The notes: generated by a model from the sequence alone, not told the origin. Shown: positions 25,648-33,211, counted from the stretch's first letter. The stretch is 34,124 nt of DNA from Clostridiales bacterium (GCA_021203325.1 JAJQBL010000109.1:6161-40284), one strand, 5' to 3'. Numbers and translations are program-made.

Positions 25648-25793
25648 GTAGGGGCGCACAGTGTGCGCCCGTCCAGCCTTTTGGTTTCCGCTGCCTTTTC
25701 TTTGGTAAACAGGATTTTCGGAAACAGCAATTTCCTGTTCCGGCTTCGCTGAAAGGGGAAACATTCCTGCGGGCGCACACTGTGCGCCCCTAC
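25648..25793. repeat. 146-base MITE-like element with 24-base terminal inverted repeats
   Basis: The ends (25648-25671 and 25770-25793) are perfect inverted copies of a 24-base unit that begins GTAGGGG and contains the palindrome GGGCGCACAGTGTGCGCCC. The interior has nested inverted repeats (AACAGGA / TCCTGTT), so the whole element can fold into one long hairpin. No target-site duplication is visible and no transposase is encoded. The same unit occurs at 14611-14634 and 34014-34037. Confidence 0.75.
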
Positions 25794-25838
25794 TGAGAAC
25801 CGGAAACGCGTCCTTCCTTAGAAAGAGGAACCGCCCCC

Positions 25839-26930
25839 TCAATCCAGCTCCTGATCGTATGCCAAAATCAGCTCCATCAGCTGCTGGGCATTGTCCCCCA
25901 CACCGGCATTGTCCGTCAGGACGACGGGCATGGCCTCCAGCCAGTCCTGCTCGGTTCCCACGCTGATGGTCTCATAGGTGCTGAGCCACGCCTCGTTGAA
26001 GGCGTCCGCCCGCCGGAGCAGGGACCAGGTGGAGACGCTCCGAATCACCCCGCCCACGCTGGCGGGCATGGTCAGCACATCCTCCTGTACCCGGAACATA
26101 TTCTGCACGGACACACTGTTCTTCATCTGCTTCGCGGTGTCGTTCAGACCGGAAAAGACGGCCTCCGCGCTGTCCGTGTCATAGGCGGCCAGGGAGACGC
26201 TGTCCCCGTAGGAAAGCAGGTTGGCGGCGCCGCCGGTCTCCTCCATCAGCACCAGGGCGGCGGAATGGCTGCCCCCGCCGGTGAGTTCCCCATAGGTGAC
26301 GGTGGCCAGGGAGACATCCTCCTCCAGGAAGAAGGTCAGGCCGCTGTCCTCCAGCAGCGTATACAGCTCCGCCGCGCCCTTTTCACCGGCCAGGCCGTCC
26401 GCCTCCCGGCTGTCATAGCAGCACCGGAAGGCCAGAATCACCACCTCGCCGGGGTGGGACAGCAGGAAGTCGTTGACCTGCAAAAGGGCCTCGGAGAGCA
26501 GCACGCTTTTGAAGTTGTTGACGCCGTACCACTTTTTCTCCGTTTCGTCATAGCTGACCCGGAGGTCCAGATGGCGCACGCCGCTCTCCAACTGCTCCTT
26601 CACCGTCAGTTCCTGAGTCTTCGACTGGCGGACGGCCAGCCCCTTCAGGAACACCTGGTCCAGCGGGGCGGTGACGGAGGCATCGTCCACCTGGGACAGG
26701 AAATCAATCTCGTAGGAAAGGCTGTCGTGGGAACCGGGCATAGCCACGTCCACCATGCGCAGGTCAGGGGACAGGGTCTGGGCCATCCAGTTCCCATAAT
26801 CGGCGTACCCCGCATCCTCGTCGTGGAACTGGAAGGGCACCATCATCACCGCCACCACCAACATGATTGCCAGCACCAGCACCAGCGAGAGCAGCCGCGT
26901 CAAAATGGGATGACTTTTCTGTTTCTTCAT
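25839..26930 (-). CDS. PI-PLC X-domain-like membrane-anchored protein
   Basis: A 363-residue protein with an N-terminal membrane anchor (residues 11-33) and an extracellular domain of the phosphatidylinositol-specific phospholipase C superfamily. The first catalytic block is MPGSHDSLSYEI with His68, then SGVRHLDLRVS and HPGEVVILAF. The second catalytic His expected in a VHG-type motif is replaced: the matching stretch reads KWYGVNNFKSV. Activity is therefore doubtful, or the chemistry altered. The ribosome site is AGAGGTAA. It is transcribed from 27008-27036 and sits upstream of the YbaK gene, separated by the MITE-like element. Confidence 0.8.
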   Translation of the reverse strand: MKKQKSHPILTRLLSLVLVLAIMLVVAVMMVPFQFHDEDAGYADYGNWMAQTLSPDLRMVDVAMPGSHDSLSYEIDFLSQVDDASVTAPLDQVFLKGLAVRQSKTQELTVKEQLESGVRHLDLRVSYDETEKKWYGVNNFKSVLLSEALLQVNDFLLSHPGEVVILAFRCCYDSREADGLAGEKGAAELYTLLEDSGLTFFLEEDVSLATVTYGELTGGGSHSAALVLMEETGGAANLLSYGDSVSLAAYDTDSAEAVFSGLNDTAKQMKNSVSVQNMFRVQEDVLTMPASVGGVIRSVSTWSLLRRADAFNEAWLSTYETISVGTEQDWLEAMPVVLTDNAGVGDNAQQLMELILAYDQELD

Positions 26931-27007
26931 ATCGTTACCTCTGTCAGCACAGGGCGTCAGCCCCCGCAGTCGTTTCTATTCAGTGGGCAGTCCGTTGTCA
27001 CCTCCTT

Positions 27008-27036
27008 ATTGTACCCTTTTTCACCCTGTTTGGCAA
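27008..27036 (-). promoter_or_regulatory. Promoter of the PI-PLC-like gene
   Basis: Minus strand TTGCCA (27031-27036), 17 bases, TACAAT (27008-27013), about 78 bases before the ATG. Confidence 0.7.
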
Positions 27037-27047
27037 GGGATTTTCCC

Positions 27048-27091
27048 GAAGTTCCTGGCCCCGCCGTCTGAAGTTCCCGGCCCCGCCGTTA
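27048..27091. repeat. 22-base tandem duplication at a gene end
   Basis: GAAGTTCCTGGCCCCGCCG (from 27048) is repeated as GAAGTTCCCGGCCCCGCCG (from 27070), period 22. The second copy contains the stop codon of the 27089-27370 gene. Confidence 0.7.
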
Positions 27092-27370
27092 TTTTACAAC
27101 ACTGGCCCGCCCGCCGCCCAGCCGCAGGGGAATGCCCTGCCTGCCGAGGGCGGCGGAGGCCGCCTCCAGCAGCGCCTCCCGGTTGGCGTTCAGCAGCTCC
27201 GCCGCCAGCTGCTCCTTCCGCTCCGTAGGCAGGGCCGCCGCCCAGCGCTTCACCATCTCCGCCGGCATGGCCCCCAGGGGGTGGCCGCTGCCCCGGAGGA
27301 TGGGGAGAAACCGCTGAATCAGCGCGCCGTAATCCACCTGCTCGATTGTCAGCTCCAGTCTGATCATCAT
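27089..27370 (-). CDS. Small hypothetical protein
   Basis: A 93-residue protein I do not recognise. It has a strong ribosome site (AAGGAGG) six bases before the first of two tandem ATG codons (27370 and 27367). The sequence is helical and amphipathic: MMIRLELTIEQVDYGALI, then a Pro/Gly break, then MVKRWAAALPTERKEQLAAELL and a basic tail. No Cys, no signal peptide, no membrane segment. Probably a soluble cytoplasmic protein. No function is proposed. Confidence 0.65.
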   Translation of the reverse strand: MMIRLELTIEQVDYGALIQRFLPILRGSGHPLGAMPAEMVKRWAAALPTERKEQLAAELLNANREALLEAASAALGRQGIPLRLGGGRASVVK

Positions 27371-27534
27371 CACTCGCCTCCTTGCCGGTACCATTCTATG
27401 CACCGGGAGGGGATTGACAACCGGCGGCAGCAGGTTGAGGGGATGTTTTCCTTAGGCGGGGAATGAGAAAGGAGACAGGTTTTGCCCGACGGTTGGGGAT
27501 TGCTCCCCATCCTTTTCCAGGGAGCGCACCCCCT

Positions 27535-27563
27535 TTGCATTTCCCCGTCCTTCCTGCTATACT
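27535..27563 (+). promoter_or_regulatory. Promoter of recQ
   Basis: TTGCAT (27535-27540), 17 bases, TATACT (27558-27563), 41 bases before the ATG. Confidence 0.75.
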
Positions 27564-27604
27564 GTAGACAGACGGCCCATCCGGCCGCATCCGGGAGGCA
27601 AACC

Positions 27605-29425
27605 ATGGACAAGTACGCGGCGTTAAAAACTTATTTCGGACACGATACATTTCGGGAGGGGCAGGAGCCGCTGGTGAACGCGCTGCTGTCCGGCCGGGAC
27701 GTACTGGGCATCATGCCCACCGGCGCGGGCAAGTCGGTGTGCTATCAGCTCCCCGCCCTGCTGCTGGAGGGGGTGACGCTGGTGATCTCCCCCCTCATCT
27801 CCTTGATGAAGGACCAGGTCAGCGCTCTGGTGCAGAACGGCATCCCCGCCGCCTACCTCAACTCCAGCCTCTCCGCCGGGCAGCAGGCGGAGGTGCTCCG
27901 CCGGGCCGGACAGGGGGCCTACCGGCTGATCTATGTGGCCCCGGAGCGGCTGCTGACGGAGCGGTTTCTGGCCTTCGCCCAGGCGACCCCCATCGCCCTG
28001 GTGACGGTGGACGAGGCCCACTGCATTTCCCAGTGGGGGTAGGACTTCCGCCCCAGCTACCTGGATATTCAGACGTTCATTGAGGGTCTCCCCACCCGTC
28101 CGGTGGTGGGCGCCTTCACCGCCACCGCCACAAAGCAGGTGCAGCAGGACATCATCCGCCTGCTCCGGCTGCGCCAGCCCTGCCTGGTGAAAACCGGTTT
28201 TAACCGGGAGAACCTGTTCTTCGGGGTGCAGGCGGTGAAAAAGTCTGAAAAAGAGGACGCCATGCTGGGCTTTCTGGCCCGGCACCGGGGGGAGAGCGGC
28301 ATCATCTACTGCATCAGCCGCAGCAGGGTGGAGGAGGTCTGCCAAACCCTGCAAGCCAGGGGCCTCCCCGCCACCCGGTATCACGCCGGGCTGACCCAGG
28401 AGGAGCGGCAGCGGAACCAGACGGAGTTCCTCTGCGACAGGGCCACCATCATGGTGGCCACCAACGCCTTCGGCATGGGCATTGACAAGTCCAACGTCTC
28501 CTTTGTCCTCCACTACCAGATGCCCCAGAATCTGGAGAGCTACTATCAGGAGGCGGGCCGGGCCGGGCGGGACGGCATGCCGGCGGAGTGCATGCTGCTG
28601 TTCAGCCGGGGGGACATCGTGACGAACCGGTTCCTCATCGACAGGGCCCGGGACGACGGGGAGGCTGTGGATGAGGAGACCGCCGACCTGCTGTACCGGC
28701 GGAAGCTGGCCAGGCTGAACCGGATGGTGGACTACTGCGGCAGAAAGACCTGCCTGCGCAAAGATCTGCTGTCCTACTTTGGGGAGACGCTGGAGGAGAA
28801 CTGCGGCAACTGCTCCTGCTGCCTCAGCGGGTACCGGACGGTGGACAAAACCGTGGAGGCGCAGAAGCTGCTGTCCTGCGTCCTCCGTATCCGGCAAAAG
28901 GGTTATCGCCCGGCCCAGGCGCTGGTGTGGGACTGCCTGCGGGGGATTTTCTCCGAGGCGGTGACGCAGCTGCACCTCTCCGACCTCTCCACCTTCGGCC
29001 TGCTGCGGGAGATGCGGGAGGAGGATTTGAACGCCCTGCGGGACGTGCTGGTCACCTACGGCTATCTCAGCGTGGAGGGCACAGAGGTGCCCATCCTCAC
29101 CGTCACCCAGCGGGCCAGGGGGCTGCTGCAGGGGCAGCGCACCCTCTCCGTCCGGGTTCCCCCGGAACCTGTCCGGGCGCAAACCGCCATAGTGGTCAGC
29201 CCGGAGCAGATGCAGGCGCTGAAGGCGGTGCGCACCCGGCTGGCCAAACGGGCAGGGGTGCCGGCCTATGTCATCTGCAGCGACGCCACCCTGATGGACC
29301 TGTGCGTCAGGCGGCCCCACACCAGGGAGGAGCTGCTCCAGGTGAAGGGCATCGGCGCGGCCAAGGCGGAGAAGTACGGGACGGAGCTGCTGGCCGCTGT
29401 CCGGCAGCTGGAGAAGCATCCATAA
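27605..29425 (+). pseudogene. recQ: ATP-dependent DNA helicase RecQ with an in-frame amber codon
   Basis: A full 606-codon RecQ frame: Walker A MPTGAGKS (37-44), DEAH box (136-139), helicase domain 2, a Cys4 zinc site (YCGRKTCLRKDLL...ENCGNCSCC), winged helix and a C-terminal HRDC domain (MQALKAVRTRLAKRAGVPAYVICSD). Codon 146 is TAG (28040-28042), in the aromatic-rich loop after the DEAH box: CISQWG-stop-DFRPSYL. Most relatives have Gln or His there; CAG to TAG is one transition. Before and after the stop the frame is unchanged and well conserved. No good restart site follows. Unless suppressed or a sequencing error, only a 145-residue fragment is made. Own promoter and terminator. Confidence 0.9.
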
Positions 29426-29429
29426 CAAA

Positions 29430-29466
29430 ACCCGGAGCGCGGTTGTCCTGCGCTCCGGGTCGTTTT
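29430..29466 (+). terminator. Terminator of recQ
   Basis: Stem ACCCGGAGCGC (29430-29440) / GCGCTCCGGGT (29450-29460), followed by CGTTTTCG. It may also serve the convergent membrane-protein gene. Confidence 0.85.
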
Positions 29467-29478
29467 CGTTGCGGCGGT

Positions 29479-30339
29479 TTACCGCTTTTTGTTCGCCGCC
29501 TTTTTCTCCTGCTTTCTGGCCTTCAGATCCGCCAGACGGGCGAGGCGATGGGCCTTCAGCGGGCTGCTCTCCTCGCGAATCCGGGTCAGCAGGCTGTGGT
29601 AGCGCTGGCTGACCAGGTGGTCATAGCGGTGACGGAACCGGGCGGAGTAGTGGGCCGCATCCGCCAGCAGGTCCGTCTCCTTCAGCTCCAGCTGGAGCAG
29701 GGCGGCCTGGAGCCTGGCCTCGTCCAGCTTCTGTCTGCCGCTCCGGGAGAGCTCCTCCCTGCGGCGGTCCATCTCCGCGCTGACGGCCTTGGCCTTTTCC
29801 ATCAGCATGGTGGTCATGGCCAGGCTGCGGATAGTGGTGACAATGTCCACCAGCGTGACCGCGGCGGCGGCAATCGCCAGAACCTGCCGGGTCAGAAGGG
29901 GGATTCTGGCGAACAGCCGCTCCGTGGCGGGTTGGATGAAGTAGAGGACGATGTAGGCCGCCACCCCCCAGAACAGGCAGTAATCCAGCCGAATCCGCCC
30001 GTGGAGGTTGAACCGCTTCTGGGAGTAGTCCCAGTACCGGGTGTGGGTGGTGACCTCCAGCAGCCACCCCACGAAATACTCCCAGGCGGACAGCGTCACG
30101 GTGGACACCAGGTAGAACACCACGGGATAGCCCATCAGCCCCGTGAAGAACAGCACCATCATCAGGATACCGATGCCGTAAATGGGGCAGATCGGCCCTT
30201 TCAGGAATCCTCTGGCCACAAACTTTCCTTTGAAGAAGGAACACCAGCAGGTCTCCATCAGCCACCCCAGGAAGGAGTACCAGAGAAAGTACAAAAACAG
30301 CAGGGAAATCGGATAGCCAAGCAGGGTTGGCTCGGTCAT
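29479..30339 (-). CDS. Putative ABC transporter permease, CmpB family
   Basis: A 286-residue integral membrane protein matching the ABC_trans_CmpB type (FLYFLWYSFLGWLMETCWCSFFKGKFVARGFLKGPICPIYG is the signature block at 15-55). About five membrane segments lie in residues 8-170, followed by a long charged, probably coiled-coil cytoplasmic tail (175-286) ending in poly-Lys/Arg. Despite the name, no ABC subunit is nearby and transport function is unproven. The ATG at 30339 follows AAAGGATG. It lies 20 bases after the DUF4364 gene, in one operon. Confidence 0.85.
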   Translation of the reverse strand: MTEPTLLGYPISLLFLYFLWYSFLGWLMETCWCSFFKGKFVARGFLKGPICPIYGIGILMMVLFFTGLMGYPVVFYLVSTVTLSAWEYFVGWLLEVTTHTRYWDYSQKRFNLHGRIRLDYCLFWGVAAYIVLYFIQPATERLFARIPLLTRQVLAIAAAAVTLVDIVTTIRSLAMTTMLMEKAKAVSAEMDRRREELSRSGRQKLDEARLQAALLQLELKETDLLADAAHYSARFRHRYDHLVSQRYHSLLTRIREESSPLKAHRLARLADLKARKQEKKAANKKR

Positions 30340-30359
30340 AAGCAGTCATCCTTTCGGTT

Positions 30360-30905
30360 TCATTGGGGTTCATCATCCCGCTCCTCCGCCAGGAGCACAT
30401 CCAGAATCGCGCTGTAAATCTGCTCCGCCCGTCCCTCGAAGCTGCGCTTCAGGACGTTGGCCTGGGAGAGCCCCGGCGTCATCATTTCCAGGGTCATCAC
30501 ATTCCCCGCGTCGTCGTCCAGGGCCATGCAGACGGTGAAGCCGTCCCCTTCGGGCCGGGGCAGCACCTGGGCCCGCACCATGGTCGCCCTGCGGAGCTTT
30601 GCGTTCATGGCCGCCACATTCCGGTCGCAGAGCTGGCGGACGGAGTAGGCCAGCTCCGACTCACAGACGGAGCCGTTGGCCCTCCCCTTGGGGGTGATGG
30701 CGTAGAGGCCCTGTTCCGCCTGGACATGGCCGGTTTCCTCCAGGCTGGCCAGGGCGTCGGAAAACTGGAAGTAGTTCACGCCCTCCACGGCCAGCACCAG
30801 CTCGGTCAGTGCGGCCCGCTCCACCGGCTGGCAGAGCTGGGCGAGAATGTAGAGGATCAGCAGCTTCACTTCAAACTGTGTACGGACAAAACCATGCGAC
30901 ATCAT
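30360..30905 (-). CDS. DUF4364 family protein
   Basis: A 181-residue protein of a family typical of Clostridia. The opening VKLLILYILAQLCQPVERAALTELVL and the following DALASLEETGHV resemble a winged-helix fold, so a DNA-binding role is plausible but unproven. Two adjacent ATG codons (30905 and 30902) follow GGGAGGG; the spacing slightly favours the second. First gene of an operon with the CmpB-type membrane protein, under a clear promoter. Confidence 0.85.
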   Translation of the reverse strand: MMSHGFVRTQFEVKLLILYILAQLCQPVERAALTELVLAVEGVNYFQFSDALASLEETGHVQAEQGLYAITPKGRANGSVCESELAYSVRQLCDRNVAAMNAKLRRATMVRAQVLPRPEGDGFTVCMALDDDAGNVMTLEMMTPGLSQANVLKRSFEGRAEQIYSAILDVLLAEERDDEPQ

Positions 30906-30965
30906 ACAGCCCTCCCATCTGTCACGCCTGCGGAGCTGCCACCTTTTCGGTGACAGTATAGTTCT

Positions 30966-30994
30966 ATTATAACGAAAGATGCGTCGAATCGCAA
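30966..30994 (-). promoter_or_regulatory. Promoter of the DUF4364 operon
   Basis: Minus strand TTGCGA (30989-30994), 17 bases, TATAAT (30966-30971), about 60 bases before the ATG. Confidence 0.8.
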
Positions 30995-31113
30995 GGGGGA
31001 GAACGCTCTTTTGGGAATGGGGTTCTCCTTATTCAACTGTTGCAAAACGCCAACGTAATTGCCTGTGATGCCGTTCAGACAGGCAAATGGTTCCAATTTT
31101 TTTCAGCCGTATG

Positions 31114-31142
31114 TGTAGGGGCGGCCCTTGGCCGCCCCTACA
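31114..31142. repeat. Perfect palindromic repeat, variant of the GTAGGGG family
   Basis: 13-base arms (TGTAGGGGCGGCC and its complement) around a CTT loop. It shares the GTAGGGGCG start with the GGGCGCACAGTGTGCGCCC elements, but the core differs. It lies in the 284-base gap between the DUF4364 and GNAT genes, which also has a smaller hairpin near 31060-31084 (TTGCCTGT / ACAGGCAA). Confidence 0.75.
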
Positions 31143-31189
31143 AAAAACAAAGATCTAGGCTTCACACTCTACTACAGGAAAGTCAAGGG

Positions 31190-31717
31190 TCAGCAGCCGC
31201 GCTCCCCCAACTCCTTCCCCATCCAGACCAGATCATACCACCGCCCGAACTTGTACCCGCATCCGGGATACCGCCCCAGCGACCTGTACCCCTGTCGGGC
31301 GTGAAACCGGACGCTGGCGTGGGTGAGGTATGCGTCCTCCTCCGGGGCGTCGGCGATCAGGGCGCACAGGCTGACGACGCCCTGTTCCCGGAGCAGCGCC
31401 TCCAGTCTGGCATAGAGGGCCGTCCCCAGCCCCTGGCCACGGGCGTCCCGGCGCAGGTAGATGGAGGGCTCCGCCACCCAGGCGAAGGCCGCCCGGTCGT
31501 GGAAGGGGGTGGCATAGGCGTAGCCCAGCACTTCCCCCTTCCGCTCCGCCACCAGGTAGGGATACCGGGCCTGAATCGCCGCCATCCTCCGGCGGAACTC
31601 CCCGGCCTCCGGCGGCTCGTATTCAAAGGTGACGGCGGTTTCCCGGACATAGGGGGCGTAAATGGCCGCCAGTGCGGCGGCGTCCTCCTCCCGGGCAGGG
31701 CGGATGGTGCAGTCCAT
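31190..31717 (-). CDS. GNAT-family N-acetyltransferase (phosphinothricin/PAT-like)
   Basis: A 175-residue acetyl-CoA-dependent acetyltransferase. The order MDCTIRPAREEDAAALAAIYAPYV, ETAVTFEYEPP, LGYAYATPF, SIYLRRDARGQGLGTALYARL (acetyl-CoA pyrophosphate loop) and YRSLGRYPGCGYKFGRWYDLVWM matches the phosphinothricin/methionine-sulfoximine acetyltransferase group (Pat/MddA type). These often detoxify amino-acid analogues; the natural substrate is not known here. The ATG at 31717 shares one base with the stop of the upstream HAD gene (TGATG), so translation is coupled. Confidence 0.9.
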   Translation of the reverse strand: MDCTIRPAREEDAAALAAIYAPYVRETAVTFEYEPPEAGEFRRRMAAIQARYPYLVAERKGEVLGYAYATPFHDRAAFAWVAEPSIYLRRDARGQGLGTALYARLEALLREQGVVSLCALIADAPEEDAYLTHASVRFHARQGYRSLGRYPGCGYKFGRWYDLVWMGKELGERGC

Positions 31718-32409
31718 CACGGCGTCCCCCTTTCCACCGTCCGGGGCGGCAGCTCCCCCTCCAGCAGGGGAATCAGCGCATCCAGCCGCTCCACGCAGGC
31801 CCACAGCAGGGGCTGGAGGCAGTCCTCCGCCGGGCTCTGGTCGGGCACCAGCACCGGCCTGCATCCCGCCCCAAAGGCGGAGATGATGCCGTTGGGGGAG
31901 TCCTCCACCGCCACGCACTGCTCCGGCGGCAGGCCCAGCGCCTCGCAGGCATAGCGGTACACATCCGAGGCGGGTTTCCCTCTGGAAACGTCCCTGGCGC
32001 TGATGACCCGGTCAAAGTCCCCCTCCAGCCCGAACCGGGCCAGCATACGCTGGGCCTTCTCCGGGGCGTTGGCGGTGACCAGGGCAAGCTCCGCCTGCCG
32101 GGTGTGGAGGAAGTCCAGCAGCGCCCTGGCCCCCGGCTTCAGGGGGATGGAGGCGGTTTCCAGCACGTCCCCCATCAACTCAATGCGCTTGGCCCGCAGG
32201 GCCTGATAGGACACCACCGGGCCGTACAGCCGCCGGATGAAGTAGGCGTTGTAGGGCGCCCCCAGGCTCCGCAGCTGGAGACCCTGGGTGCGGGTCATGG
32301 GGAGGCCCAGGGCCTGCCCGGCCTCCTGCCAGGAGCGGACATAGTAGGGCTCCGTGTCGATGAGGGTGCCGTCCAGGTCGAAGAGGATGGCGCGAATCGG
32401 TTCAGACAT
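31717..32409 (-). CDS. HAD-superfamily hydrolase, beta-phosphoglucomutase-like
   Basis: A 230-residue HAD subfamily IA protein. Motif I FDLDGTLIDTEP has Asp11 and Asp13, motif II is VTANAPEKAQ, motif III Lys in SRGKPASDVYRYA and motif IV VAVEDSPNGI. The GKPASDVY and EDSPNG signatures are typical of the beta-phosphoglucomutase/phosphatase branch. The ribosome site is AAGGAGC. It is cotranscribed with the GNAT gene. The leader holds a perfect 8-base palindrome, GAACCGGC / GCCGGTTC (32437-32455), which could be an operator; no clear promoter was found. Confidence 0.87.
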   Translation of the reverse strand: MSEPIRAILFDLDGTLIDTEPYYVRSWQEAGQALGLPMTRTQGLQLRSLGAPYNAYFIRRLYGPVVSYQALRAKRIELMGDVLETASIPLKPGARALLDFLHTRQAELALVTANAPEKAQRMLARFGLEGDFDRVISARDVSRGKPASDVYRYACEALGLPPEQCVAVEDSPNGIISAFGAGCRPVLVPDQSPAEDCLQPLLWACVERLDALIPLLEGELPPRTVERGTP

Positions 32410-32547
32410 AATCGATGCTCCTTGTGGTTGAAGTGGGAACCGGCGCGGCCGGTTCTGGTAGATGGTAGCGGTTAGCAGGGGCAGCCCTGGGGGTTTCTCC
32501 GAGGTCTGTAAAAGGCGCTGTGGGGCGGAAAAACACGTTCCAGACCC

Positions 32548-32576
32548 TTGCCTTTTGGAGAAAGCTGTGGTATTCT
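32548..32576 (+). promoter_or_regulatory. Promoter of the small toxin gene
   Basis: TTGCCT (32548-32553), 17 bases, TATTCT (32571-32576). Transcription would start near 32583, leaving a 110-base leader whose first bases form a hairpin, GCTCTTAC / GTAAGAGC (32584-32601). Confidence 0.6.
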
Positions 32577-32639
32577 GTCAGTGGCTCTTACTTGTAAGAG
32601 CTGGCGCTGTCCAATACGGTGGCGGTTTGCTCCCTTTGC

Positions 32640-32692
32640 GGGGGGGCAGCTTCTTGCGTCCCCCGATCTGAAGAAGAAAGGGGGGCTGCCCG
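32640..32692 (+). promoter_or_regulatory. Structured toxin leader that sequesters the ribosome site
   Basis: The Shine-Dalgarno run GGGGGG (32680-32685) and the bases up to the ATG can be buried: GGGCAGC (32644-32650) pairs with GCTGCCC (32685-32691), TTCTT (32651-32655) pairs with AAGAA, and CCCCC (32660-32664) can pair with either the SD run or the G-run at 32641-32646. Such alternative folds are usual in type I toxin mRNAs. Confidence 0.6.
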
Positions 32693-32779
32693 ATGAGTAC
32701 GATGGAAGTCTTAACGCTTTTCCTAGTTATTATCGGTGTTTGTAACCTGTTCATACAGATGTTAAACAAAAAGAAGTAA
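32693..32779 (+). CDS. 28-residue Hol_Tox-like membrane peptide (type I toxin)
   Basis: The peptide is M-S-T-M-E-V-L-T-L, a hydrophobic helix (FLVIIGVCNLFIQML) and the basic end N-K-K-K. Length, the M-x-T-x-E-x-L start, one membrane helix and a Lys-rich tail match the putative holin-like toxin family (Hol_Tox; compare the TxpA/BsrG class of Bacillus). GGGGGG lies 7 bases before the ATG. A convergent antisense RNA covers its 3' end and the leader hides its ribosome site, both hallmarks of type I toxin-antitoxin loci. The peptide would insert in the membrane when antisense RNA falls. Toxicity is inferred. Confidence 0.75.
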   Translation: MSTMEVLTLFLVIIGVCNLFIQMLNKKK

Positions 32780-32856
32780 CCGCCCCTAGCCCAACAGTGG
32801 CGGCTACTTCATGTAACAAACCCGGGGGCTAACCGTTGCCGGACAGCGCCCTTTCT
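32766..32856 (-). ncRNA. Antisense RNA antitoxin
   Basis: A predicted ~90-base RNA starting near 32856 behind a consensus promoter and ending at a terminator: stem GAAGTAGCCGCC / GGCGGTTACTTC (32799-32810 with 32773-32784, one mismatch) then TTTTTG. It overlaps the last codons and 3' untranslated end of the toxin mRNA, as RatA does with txpA and SR4 with bsrG. Its 5' part carries no open frame with a ribosome site. Confidence 0.72.
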
Positions 32857-32862
32857 ATGTTT

Positions 32863-32891
32863 ATTATAGTCCATCACGGCCGGTTTGTCAA
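32863..32891 (-). promoter_or_regulatory. Consensus promoter of the antisense RNA
   Basis: Minus strand TTGACA (32886-32891), exactly 17 bases, TATAAT (32863-32868): a perfect sigma-A promoter with no gene behind it except the antisense RNA. It is clearly stronger than the toxin promoter. Confidence 0.88.
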
Positions 32892-33115
32892 CCTCAAAAC
32901 ACAGCACCTCACGGAAATCAGGTTTTAGGTCGAACATACCAAAGCAGCCCCCTCAGGCTGGCCTTGTGGCCAGACTGAGGGGGGGGTTCCAACCGCTGAC
33001 AGCCAACAGCCCGAAGGTCGGCGAAGCGCGTCGCACAGGGGCAAACCCCGTCGCAGTCCCGCGCCGGATGTCTAATAACATCGGATGAAAGTTGCAAAAA
33101 AACAGAAATAACCCG
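32892..33115. other. Gene-free stretch between the antitoxin promoter and spo0A
   Basis: It holds a strong hairpin at 32948-32983 (15 pairs, one G-A mismatch; arms CCCCCTCAG / CTGAGGGGG outside, CTGGCC / GGCCAG inside, loop TTGT) without a U-tract, a small GGGGCAAACCCC hairpin near 33038-33049, and a GTCGAA motif near 32929 that resembles part of a Spo0A box. No convincing gene. Confidence 0.5.
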
Positions 33116-33144
33116 TTGATATATGGTGGAAATGGTGCTAAATT
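33116..33144 (+). promoter_or_regulatory. Candidate promoter of spo0A
   Basis: TTGATA (33116-33121), 17 bases, TAAATT (33139-33144), about 60 bases before the TTG start. The -10 is weak, and I see no clear sigma-H site. Confidence 0.5.
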
Positions 33145-33211
33145 ATTCCTGATGGCGGCAGCGGCGCAGGCCGCAGGCCGCCGGAGTTCACAGGAAAAGG
33201 AGCGGTTATTT

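Noticed and set aside
28040-28042. Recoding of TAG (pyrrolysine) or TGA (selenocysteine or tryptophan) as an explanation for recQ and GH2
   Set aside because: TAG ends the HD gene and TGA ends folE, folP and several others, so both are ordinary stops. No selenocysteine-type hairpin was noted, and the expected residues (Gln/His and Trp) do not match Pyl or Sec.
30902-31096. 64-codon minus-strand frame before the DUF4364 gene
   Set aside because: It contains the strong promoter at 30966-30994 and lacks its own ribosome site.
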